This document shows positions 1 through 6,536 of a stretch of DNA of 11,207 bases, piece after piece. A model generated the notes under the pieces. It was not told where the DNA came from. It did not search any database and was given only the letters and a program-made list of their open reading frames with translations. Each line of letters opens with the position of its first letter. The stretch's first letter is position 1. The DNA is from Larix sibirica (lineage: Eukaryota; Streptophyta; Pinopsida; Pinales; Pinaceae). The position numbers and the translations under genes were made by a program. The stretch spans positions 1-11,207 of the forward strand of contig NWUY0304006363.1 in the NCBI GenBank assembly GCA_004151065.3, in the 5' to 3' direction.

Positions 1-141
1 AAAAATAGAAATGAAATATTTATTTTATATATAAAAAAAGTCTTTATCTCTTTTTCTACTCTTTTATATATCATATTCTTATGAAAAAATTAGTAAAAAT
101 AGAAATGAAATATTTATTTTATATATAAAAAAAGTCTTTAT
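1..141. repeat. 47-bp exact direct repeat, 94-bp spacing
   Basis: Positions 1-47 and 95-141 are identical over 47 bases. The repeated block is very AT-rich and ends in AAAAAAAGTCTTTAT. The intervening 48-94 is pyrimidine-rich and has no clear equal after the second copy, so this is a partial tandem or dispersed duplication cut by the window edge. The following 142-362 is AT-rich with no gene or recognisable element. Confidence 0.85.
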
Positions 142-362
142 TAATATAAAGATTCTAATTTATAATTGTCTTTATTGAGATTAAAAAAGATGCAGAAAAA
201 ACCACCACATGCAGAATGATGGAATGGAAAATGGTAAGATGCTTTCTTGAATTGGAATTAACAATATTCTATTCAATGCAAGGAGATGGAAGAATAGAGA
301 TGACAAAGGAAACATTGTTTTGTTGTAAAAACCTTAATTTAGGTGTTTGAAATATTAAACTT

Positions 363-409
363 AAATGATTTAGGAGTGAGCAAAGTGTGGAATGGCAAAG
401 TAGAAGTAA
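363..409. repeat. Left part of an interrupted local repeat unit
   Basis: The sequence starting AAATGATTTAGGAGTGAGC and running through GGCAAAGTAGAAG matches, with few changes, the block at 2522-2567 and more loosely 2631-2672. The match stops abruptly near 409, where LINE-type sequence begins. The expected continuation (GATTCCTTTTCTT) is found at 2509-2521, just after the LINE. The simplest reading is that this unit was split by the LINE insertion. Confidence 0.7.
402..409. repeat. Candidate target-site duplication, left copy
   Basis: AGAAGTAA lies at the 5' edge of the LINE-like sequence and is repeated exactly at 2501-2508, directly after an A-rich tail. Eight bases is short but within the range for LINE target-primed insertions. 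The call relies on the surrounding repeat unit being continuous once the intervening DNA is removed. Confidence 0.55.
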
Positions 410-412
410 TAG

Positions 413-1482
413 TGGTGCAATAAATGGCTTTTGAAGGCTGGTAGATTTATTCTTGTTAAGACGGTCTTGGAAGCGATGCCGCTTTATTGGGTTTCAATTG
501 CACATGTTCCAGCTTCTACACAGGATTGCATCCAAAAATTATGTTTCAGTTTTCTGTGGCATGTGGATAAGGACTATAAACCCTTCCATTGGGTCTCTTG
601 GAGAAGGCTTACACTCCCCAAATTCCTTGATGGATGGGGGGATAAGCACCATGTAATTTTCTCCAAAGCTCTTGCATCTAAAGGCTTATGGAGAATTATA
701 AAAGGAGAAGGCATGTGGGTGAAAGTCATGCATCAAAAGTGCATCTCTTCGATGACTATTTTAGAGTGGATTCAATCAATTGAGAATCCCTATAGGAATA
801 CTCCATCCATGTGGAGGGATTTTCTATAGGATTTTAAAGTAATTGTTGACTGGCTAGCTTGGGATGTAGGTGATGGACAATCTTTAAAAATTGGAGTGGA
901 TCCTTGGATAAATAGCCACAAGGCCCACATTCTTCCACCAAGGATGATTGATTATCTGCTCGACCGGGCTATCATCTTTCTTTATTAGATCTTCGATGAC
1001 CAGAATCAAGATCCTTTAAAGCAACATTGGATGTTTGCTAATAGGATGGGTTTCTATAACGAGGATGTAGTCATTTGGAATGGATATATTAAAGCTCTGC
1101 ATTCAACACACATTAAATTGGTGGACCGGGATGATAATCTACTTTGGTACAGGAACACATATGGTGGGATCTATACTCCCGCGCTGGGCTACTCTATTTT
1201 AAGAGAAGAGGAGGACCTTCCTCCTACTTAATGGTGGACTTCTATTATTTGGGATTTCAAGTGCCCCCTCAAATCAAAACTTTTCATGTGGCTAGTATTG
1301 GTTGATAGAATTCCTACTTGGGATTCCCTCTTGCAAAAATTTGGGACGGGAACCAACATATGTTCGCTTTGTAAAACACAAGCAAACACATCATTCATAT
1401 GTTTATTCACCGCCTATATATGCATGAGTTATCGAATTATGCCTCATTGGCCTCTGGTACACACTTTATTAGGATTGGCTGA
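413..1482 (+). pseudogene. LINE reverse transcriptase C-terminal part and zf-RVT region (broken)
   Basis: In the frame of position 431 the translation has the family pattern: a KAGRFILVKTVLEAMPLYW block (the usual AGR..L.K.VL.A.P.Y motif), then KLCFSFLW, GWGDKHH, SKALASKGLWR, a DWLAWDVGDG..KIGVDPWI segment and WWTSIIWDFKCPLKSKLFMW, the start of the zf-RVT domain. CxxC survives as CSLC (codons 1361-1363 and 1370-1372), but the usual downstream His/Cys pair is not visible. TAG at 827-829, TAG at 986-988 and TAA at 1229-1231 interrupt the frame. The frame is lost before 1483. It has no role beyond being a relic. Confidence 0.85.
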
Positions 1483-2185
1483 GATGTTTTGGAAGCTCTA
1501 AAAGATTGGTTGGATAAACGAGAGTTCAAAGATTTCAGAGCTTTGCCTCTTTTGTTGATTTGGTGTGCATGGTTAGCGCATAATCAATTCGTTTTCTAGG
1601 ACATATTTGTCCCGCCTATTGTTTATGCAGCCAAAGGTTTATTTATTCTCCATCAATTCCCACAAGGGACTAGAACCACTAGGAATAGAGACATCTTGGA
1701 GGAGCATATAGACAAGTCTTCAGCGTGGTGCTATTTTGATGGAGTGATGCAAGGTAAACATCGCAGGGGTGGCGTTAGAGATGTCCTTCACCTATCTAAT
1801 CAAGACTTTTTCAAATGCATAGTAGCTATTGGTCCAACCACAAACAATAAAGTTGAGCTCATGGTGGTTAAGATTGTGCTTCAACTGGCCATCATCGAAG
1901 AGGTTAAAAAACATCAAGTTTTTCGGGGATTCACTCTTGGTCACTAAATAGTTCAAAAACAAGAGGCCACCTAAGAACATTTACCTCAAACCCCTTTGTG
2001 AAAATATAAGCAGATTATTGGTTTTATTTAAGGAGACTATCTTCACTCACATCTCCAGGGAGATGAATCAGATGACCAATCAACTCTTGAAAATGGGCAT
2101 ATCATTTGAGGAAGGAACTTGGTAGTTATGGGAATTTGATAGGGACTTCATTAAGGAGTTTGATATTGGTCCTTTTCCATTCTAG
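1483..2185 (+). pseudogene. LINE RNase H domain (broken)
   Basis: From 1483 the reading moves to another frame (DVLEALKDWLDKR, then LPLLLIWCAW), reaching the RNase H domain around 1720. WCYFDG supplies the first catalytic Asp and NNKVEL the catalytic Glu. Around 1921-1928 the frame shifts back at a run of four G, where GAT TCA restores the expected Asp-Ser of the third acidic site. The last acidic site, normally A-D in a R..N..AD.L motif, reads TNQL (Asn codon 2078-2080). Stops occur at 1597-1599, 1949-1951 and 2123-2125. TAG at 2183-2185 may be the original end of the ORF, since similarity fades there. Confidence 0.8.
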
Positions 2186-2500
2186 CATATCCTCCAATAA
2201 TATGCTATTGAAGGAGGGTGAGGGGAAAACAATAATTTTTTTAGAGCACACAACAACCTTATACAACAACAAAAAGAGAATATGCATGGTAAGACCGTGG
2301 CATATGCGGGCCAAGTAAATGGACAGTACAACAATATTTTTTTGTGAACTGCACTATATGTATACATGTCTTTTATTGACACGTCTATATATGATATATT
2401 ATGAAATGTAAGGCAATCATTTTCCCTGATGAACAATATGGTTCAATATTTTAGAAATAAAATTATGGACTGTAATATTTTTTATGCGAAAAAAATAAGA
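2186..2500 (+). other. Probable LINE 3' untranslated region and A-rich tail
   Basis: No coding similarity remains after the RNase H relic. The stretch is AT-rich and ends in an A-rich run (about 2489-2500) directly before the right-hand AGAAGTAA. Assignment to the LINE rests on its position between the ORF end and the proposed duplication. I recognise no domain in the short open frames here. Confidence 0.5.
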
Positions 2501-2508
2501 AGAAGTAA
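2501..2508. repeat. Candidate target-site duplication, right copy
   Basis: AGAAGTAA, identical to 402-409, follows the A-rich end of the LINE. It leads straight into GATTCCTTTTCTT, the expected continuation of the repeat unit broken at 409. Confidence 0.55.
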
Positions 2509-2720
2509 GATTCCTTTTCTTAAATGGTTTGGGAGTGAGCAAAGTATGGAATGGCAAAGTAGAAGCAAGATTCCCTTTCTTGATGATGGGAAAGGCATTA
2601 TTGAAGCTACATAATAAGATTCTTTTTCTTAAATGGTTTAGGAGTGGGCAAAGTGAAATGGAAAAGTAGAAGCAATATTCCCTTTGTTAACTATGAAAAA
2701 GGTATTATTGAAGCTACATC
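2509..2720. repeat. Two-copy tandem repeat, ~108 bp, with an internal sub-repeat
   Basis: Two units run about 2522-2630 and 2631-2720. Each has an AAATGGTTTRGGAGTGRGC block, an AGAAGCAAGATTCCCTTTCTT-like block, and a block ending ATTATTGAAGCTACAT. The pyrimidine-rich AGATTCYYTTTCTT motif also occurs between blocks (2507-2521 and about 2615-2630), so the array has a nested structure. It does not encode anything recognisable. Confidence 0.8.
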
Positions 2721-2779
2721 AAGTTAATTTGTAGAAAGTGACAAGGGATTCACATGAGTATCATTTTTTTAATTTATTC

Positions 2780-3150
2780 TTAGTTGTTGGTTAACCGTAT
2801 TCTTGAGGTAGAAAGGCATGTAATGACGATGTAATGGGATGTGATTGAACTTGTGGATTTGGAGTATTATTATTGTTACATTTAACTTTGACAACTCTAT
2901 TCATGGAATTCTTTATTTTTGTCTTAAAACCATGAATTTCGCTAATGAAAAATATTGGTGCTCTTTGTTAGTTGTTGGTTAACCATATTCCAAAGGTAGC
3001 TAGACAAGTAATGACAATGTGATAGAATGTGATTGAGGACATCTATTTGGAGTATTATTATTGCTAAATTTAGTTTTAACTACTCTATTCATAGAATTCT
3101 TTATTTTTTTCTTGAATCCATAGGTCACCGTAATGAAAATATCAGTGATA
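2780..3150. repeat. 188-bp diverged tandem duplication
   Basis: TTAGTTGTTGGTTAACC begins both copies, at 2780 and 2968, exactly 188 bases apart. Similarity continues through GTAATGACRATGT, TTTGGAGTATTATTATTG and ATTCATRGAATTCTTTATTTTT, and ends near the TAATGAAAAATAT-like segments at about 2943 and 3130. Each copy contains the palindrome GGTTAACC (2789-2796 and 2977-2984). Scattered substitutions and small gaps show that the duplication is not recent. No coding content is seen. Confidence 0.85.
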
Positions 3151-3311
3151 GTTTTATCTTTATTAACTTGTTTGTATAAATGAAATAGATATAGATAAAT
3201 ATATTTCATAATTTTTTTATGAGAAAATGGTTATGGGGAAATATTAGAACTTACACCATGTGCATAAGTTTTCAAAATGATAAAATAAGAAATATTGCTA
3301 ACTTATATTAG

Positions 3312-3369
3312 TGGTGTAATGGTAGGACTAAGTCGTGAACTCCAGACATAATTGACTGAATTTGACCCT
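3312..3369 (+). repeat. Possible tRNA-derived SINE head (weak)
   Basis: TGGTGTAATGG at 3312-3322 fits an RNA polymerase III A box. AATTTGACCCT at 3359-3369 resembles a decayed B box (GTTCGANCC with C to T change), 36 bases further on, a tRNA-like spacing. TAGT (3309-3312) and ACTA (3327-3330) could form a D-stem. I see no full tRNA cloverleaf, and the 3' end of any SINE is not defined. Confidence 0.3.
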
Positions 3370-4542
3370 CTTTGTTCTATACCAAGGGTAAGCTATCCCA
3401 TGAACTCTATTCTCAATCCTCTACTTCTCCTTACATCATTTCTCACCCAATATTGCTGTACCTCTCACTAAATCCTCTTGAAATGTTGATTCATAGTCTT
3501 TGGTACACAAATTTGACCTCTTCCCGATCTGCATGTATGATGCTACCTCTCAATTTTACATACTTGACATTAACCTTTCCTCCCACTTATTCCCATTTTC
3601 TTGTTTCACATCTCAAGATGTGTGAGTTGATTCTTGGTTATGAAATTGCATGTTTTGCATGCCATGGGATGCAAAGCTTCAAGTAGTTTTGCACTTTGAT
3701 CTCCTCTTGTATGTTGAAGTTATCCATGCAATATTGTTTTTTCTTGGACACATTTTCTCCATTTTTTATTATTGTGGTATCCCTTATGGAGCTCCCCCTC
3801 TTATTCTCCATAGTTTTCGGATGGAAGGGAGATCGGTCACCAACTATATAGGCAATTGGTCACCCCAAAGGACATGATGAAACTTGATCCTAATTGATTT
3901 CTAAGACCTTTGTGAACTAAGCACAAGAGCATCTACTATTTGAGTTAACCCTTGGGGTTCTTCCTTTAGTGTTTCTGTACACGACTTTTCAAAGCCTTTT
4001 TATATGTTGGGCACCTTTCTTTTTCTATGTCCCCTTCTTGAAACCATTTTTTACATTGTCGATTCCATGTTTTTTTTAGTGATATTATGTATATTTTTTA
4101 TTATTATGTTAATTAATGAAAAAATAGAGATTAAAGACTTTACTTATGTTTCATATTCTTATATAATATGTTTTCTTAATAAAATAGATAACTTTAATAT
4201 AATATATATATAATTGTAAAAATGATTCCAAAATACAAGATAAATTATTCCATTGTTGCTATCTTTATTATTATCATTCACACAAATATTTGAAGGACAT
4301 AAATACAAGATATTTGGATGATTTAAGACCAGTGACCCAAGTATAGTGCAACCATTTCATCTAGTCAATGATGTCATGTCGAATTAGTTACATCGTTTAC
4401 TTGATGGTGGGAGGCATTGTAATACAATTTAATTTGCATAGGTTGGAAAATGCATAAGTCACAATTTGGAGCACTTTGGATATGAGCTTGTGATGGGAGT
4501 CCTCACGAGAGAGGTAATGGCAAAAGGCAACTTGCTTTACAT
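3370..4542. other. Intergenic stretch without a recognisable gene
   Basis: This stretch is AT-rich and pyrimidine-biased on the + strand at about 3370-3800. Open frames of 69-104 codons exist, but their translations are hydrophobic, low in conserved pattern and match no family I know. About 4080-4220 is extremely AT-rich. AAATACAAGAT occurs twice (4231-4241 and 4301-4311). No splice-bounded exon, tRNA or transposon domain is apparent. Confidence 0.6.
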
Positions 4543-4730
4543 GGAGTTAAAAGATACGAGTTATTAGGAAAGATATGAGGTGGCGGAAAAAAATAAAATA
4601 AAGATGGAGTTAAAAGATACGAGTTATTAGGAAAAATATGATGTGGTAGAAAAACTAAAATAAAGATGGAGTTTAAAGATACGAGTTATTAGGAAAGATG
4701 TAATGTGGCAGAAAAAAATAAAATAAAGTG
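4543..4730. repeat. Three-copy tandem repeat, 62-63 bp unit
   Basis: Units start at 4543, 4606 and 4668, each with GGAGTTWAAAGATACGAGTT. Each continues TATTAGGAAARAT and ends with an A-rich block (AAATAAAATAAAG in copies 1 and 3, a variant in copy 2). Copies differ by only a few bases, so this minisatellite is younger than the 188-bp duplication. Confidence 0.92.
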
Positions 4731-4880
4731 ATTAAAGTAGGGATGAAAGAATGGGTAAATAAAATGTTTTTCCAAGCACAACAACCTTTTCTACCATAAA
4801 TGATGGTAATATATTTGTTGGGTATGGTCCAGCATAAAGTAAATCATGATTATGATGTATCAAGAGGACATGGATCCCTA
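4731..4880. other. Spacer between two tandem repeats
   Basis: A unique AT-rich spacer. The minus-strand open frame across it owes part of its length to repeat sequence and shows no family pattern. Confidence 0.5.
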
Positions 4881-4996
4881 CATTGCTATGAAATGACAAG
4901 CTCACCCAAAACAATCCATAAAGCTTCATAAGGTGAGACATTGCTATGAACTGACAAGCTCACCCATAACAACCCATAAAGCTTTATAAGTTGAGA
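4881..4996. repeat. Two-copy tandem repeat, 58 bp unit
   Basis: CATTGCTATGAA starts both copies (4881 and 4939). Both contain TGACAAGCTCACCC and CCATAAAGCTT and end near AAGKTGAGA. The copies differ at a handful of bases. Confidence 0.92.
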
Positions 4997-5490
4997 ATAA
5001 TGTATGACAAGAATGAGAAAAATATGAAAATTCCTAATATAATAACAATAAATTCCTAAATAACCTAAAATTCCTCCCTTTTACAGCAGAGAACGCAAGT
5101 GAAAAACGTGTATACATGTTTGTGGTAGGCAACTACATTGACACATAGACATAGTCTCACTCCCACCAACTCACTGGAAGTTAGGTTGGTGGAGGTGGGT
5201 GGATGTCAAAATCCGGGTGGTAACACCGGAACCTTAAAAAAAAATCAGGGGATTGATTACAAAGATTGGGTGACTTAATTTGCCTTTTCTGAAGAGGGAG
5301 AATAATTATTAAAAAAAAATTAAGATGAAGAAAATTTGCATGGAATTGGAGGTCTTTCATTTCTTGCCCTTTCAGGGTGGTTGGCCCCTTTGACCGCTAA
5401 GGTTTCCATGTAAATTAATGTGACGCCATGGATGAGATAATCAGTGATATATATCTTTATAATGTTTTTATTAATATATATAAAAAAAGC
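4997..5490. other. Promoter-distal spacer with a small hairpin
   Basis: AT-rich DNA without a gene. CCACCAAC (5163-5170) and GTTGGTGG (5185-5192) form an 8-bp stem with a 14-base loop. Poly-A runs occur at 5236-5245 and 5311-5319. TTAATATATATAAAAAAAG (5471-5489) resembles a TATA box but lies about 630 bases upstream of the start codon and is less likely to be the core promoter than 5905-5910. Confidence 0.5.
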
Positions 5491-5553
5491 TAAACAGCTG
5501 TTCTTTTCCCTAAGGGCAACGGCCAACAGTTGCCGTTATGATTTGATTATCGT

Positions 5554-5559
5554 CACGTG
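5554..5559 (+). promoter_or_regulatory. G-box (CACGTG)
   Basis: A perfect palindromic CACGTG within GTCACGTGG, the context favoured by plant bZIP and bHLH factors. It lies about 560 bases upstream of the start codon, at the start of the GC-rich promoter zone. Confidence 0.55.
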
Positions 5560-5729
5560 GGGCGTAGGCTGTCTGCCATGCCAACGACTCGACAAACCGC
5601 AGGACGACGCGGTTTTCAGTCTACGCCGGGAGGTGAAGTTGTGGACGGGTTAGACGAGGTGGTGTGTAGGCTCGGTAAGAGGTTAGGGCACCGTCCTTGG
5701 CGGGCCCCAAGAGGCGGGCGTGGGATGAA

Positions 5730-5751
5730 TAGGGTTTGTAATTGTGGCCCA
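5730..5751 (+). promoter_or_regulatory. Telo-box next to site II element
   Basis: TAGGGTTT (5730-5737) is the reverse complement of the telo-box AAACCCTA. GGCCCA (5746-5751) is the reverse complement of TGGGCC, the site II core bound by TCP factors. They are separated by eight bases. In plants this pair is known from promoters of ribosomal-protein and other growth-linked genes. A second GGCCCA lies at 5868-5873. Confidence 0.5.
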
Positions 5752-5757
5752 GCTGAT

Positions 5758-5773
5758 CGTCAATTCATTGACG
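5758..5773. promoter_or_regulatory. Inverted TGACG pair (perfect 7-bp inverted repeat)
   Basis: CGTCAAT and ATTGACG are exact reverse complements separated by TC. Each arm contains TGACG, the as-1-type core for TGA bZIP factors, and TTGAC, the W-box core. The symmetric arrangement suits a dimeric factor. It starts seven bases after the site II element. Confidence 0.4.
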
Positions 5774-5803
5774 GCTAGTGAGGATCTAGAGAGGGCGGAT
5801 GAA

Positions 5804-5869
5804 GGGGAGGTGCGGAGGGGTAGGCAGTAAGGGGGGTAGATGAGGTGCCGGGAGTTTTCGGGAGGGGGG
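5804..5869 (+). promoter_or_regulatory. G-rich tract, possible G-quadruplex
   Basis: Runs of three to six G occur at 5804-5807, 5817-5820, 5831-5836, 5850-5852, 5860-5862 and 5864-5869, all on the coding strand just upstream of the TATA-like sequence. Several loops are long (9-13 bases), so a stable quadruplex is only possible, not certain. Confidence 0.35.
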
Positions 5870-5904
5870 CCCAAGGATGGAAGGTGTATCCTTGATAAGT
5901 CCAA

Positions 5905-5910
5905 TATATA
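5905..5910 (+). promoter_or_regulatory. Probable TATA box
   Basis: TATATA within CCAATATATACGC is the nearest TATA-like sequence to the gene and lies in otherwise GC-rich DNA. It predicts transcription starting near 5935-5945 and a leader of about 180 bases. Confidence 0.45.
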
Positions 5911-5940
5911 CGCTATCATAGGTCTGTTTTCTACATGTAA

Positions 5941-6119
5941 CGAGACGAAGGGAAACCGCTTTCGCTCTGAGATACAACCAACGACAACCAACGACAGAGA
6001 AAATTTTAGACAGAGCGAGCGGGGCAACGAACGCATTTTAGCGATCAAAGGCATCGAATCCCCAATCCTGCCTCGTTTTGAAGAAAAAGAAACGATCTGA
6101 GATCTCATTTCTGTGTGCA
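5941..6119 (+). other. GLT1: Probable GLT1 5' leader
   Basis: No ATG occurs between 5941 and the start codon at 6120. The leader contains an exact 10-bp direct duplication, ACAACCAACG (5974-5983 and 5984-5993), giving an unstructured CA-rich stretch. A minimal start-stop (ATGTAA, 5935-5940) lies right at the predicted transcription start and would be in the mRNA only if transcription starts upstream of it. The leader's exact limits are inferred. Confidence 0.5.
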
Positions 6120-6536
6120 ATGGCGGCGGCGGGGCTGGCCAACAGCGGTTCGATCTCCGGAACGAGGATCATCGATGAGAGAAACGCCCCGTTACGTCTC
6201 ACCCCGCGTTCCGCCGCATCGTCGTCCTTGGTGAGATTCGTCAGCTTGGAGGGGGCCAATCGGTTTTCCCGTTCGACGCGAAGGAATTCCTTGTCTGTAA
6301 ACGGGCAGAGACAGAGATTGGGGGCGGCGGAGGGGGAGCTTATGGGGAAGAGAATGCATCTATGGCGGACGGAAGGTCCAGGGAGATCGCCGAAGCTCAT
6401 AACTGTGGCGGTGCGTTGCATGGCTTTGTCGCAGATCCCTCAGGAGCGCCTTGGATTGTATGATCCCTCGCTTGACAAAGATGCTTGCGGAGTTGGCTTC
6501 GTTGCAGAGCTCTCAGGCAAGCCCAGCCGCAAAACT
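6120..6536 (+). CDS. GLT1: GLT1 exon 1: plastid presequence and catalytic Cys
   Basis: 139 codons, ending in phase 0 before GTAAGT. Residues 2-122 are rich in Ser, Arg, Ala and Gly with few acids near the N-terminus, as in a plastid transit peptide. They are removed at or before Cys123 (codon 6486-6488), which becomes the free N-terminal nucleophile in mature GOGAT. The presequence is somewhat longer than the roughly 100 residues I recall for alfalfa NADH-GOGAT. The later Met75, Met79 and Met101 are alternative starts, but using them would lose most of the transit peptide. Confidence 0.93.

Larger units (their letters stand above)
410..2500 (+). mobile_element. 5'-truncated, degenerate plant LINE retrotransposon
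   Basis: About 2.1 kb of non-LTR retrotransposon sequence in sense orientation. It holds the C-terminal end of the reverse-transcriptase ORF, a zinc-binding zf-RVT-like region, then an RNase H domain, an order typical of many plant LINEs. The endonuclease and catalytic RT palm (YxDD) are absent, as expected for 5' truncation during target-primed reverse transcription. The 3' end is taken at an A-rich tail (about 2489-2500) followed by AGAAGTAA, which also sits at 402-409. The coding part carries several in-frame stops and two frame changes, so it is dead. Exact boundaries are inferred. Confidence 0.8.
5493..5910 (+). promoter_or_regulatory. GLT1: GLT1 upstream promoter region
   Basis: At about 5490 the sequence shifts from AT-rich repeat DNA to GC- and CpG-rich single-copy-looking DNA, which continues into exon 1. 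It holds, in order: AACAGCTGTT (5493-5502), inverted AACGGC/GCCGTT (5518-5523, 5532-5537), a G-box, a telo-box, site II elements, an inverted TGACG pair, a G-rich tract, GATAAG (5894-5899, an I-box core) and TATATA. Together these are typical of a housekeeping-type plant promoter. Function is inferred from motifs and position only. Confidence 0.6.

Noticed and set aside
3372-3877. Open frames of 104 and 75 codons that could be a small gene
   Set aside because: The translations are hydrophobic and irregular, show no domain, and lack start context, splice support or promoter signals.
4080-4220. Possible inverted match to the AT-rich repeat at the window start
   Set aside because: Similarity is limited to short AT-rich words and is not above what composition alone would give.
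5471-5489. TATATATAAAA-like sequence as the main TATA box
   Set aside because: It would imply a leader of roughly 600 bases through the GC-rich zone with several ATGs. The 5905-5910 site gives an ATG-poor leader of about 180 bases.
1-5490. CRISPR array, tRNA or rRNA genes, or LTR retrotransposon ends
   Set aside because: No regular short repeats with unique spacers, no full cloverleaf or rRNA sequence, and no paired LTRs or primer-binding site were seen. The tandem repeats here are contiguous units.
5683-6120. Minus-strand open frame of 145 codons across the promoter and leader
   Set aside because: It lies antisense in GC-rich DNA, has low-complexity Pro/Ser/Leu content and no recognisable domain, and overlaps promoter motifs and the leader. 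Open frames are expected by composition.
6038-6421. Minus-strand open frame of 127 codons opposite exon 1
   Set aside because: It is the antisense shadow of the GLT1 presequence codons, without independent support.
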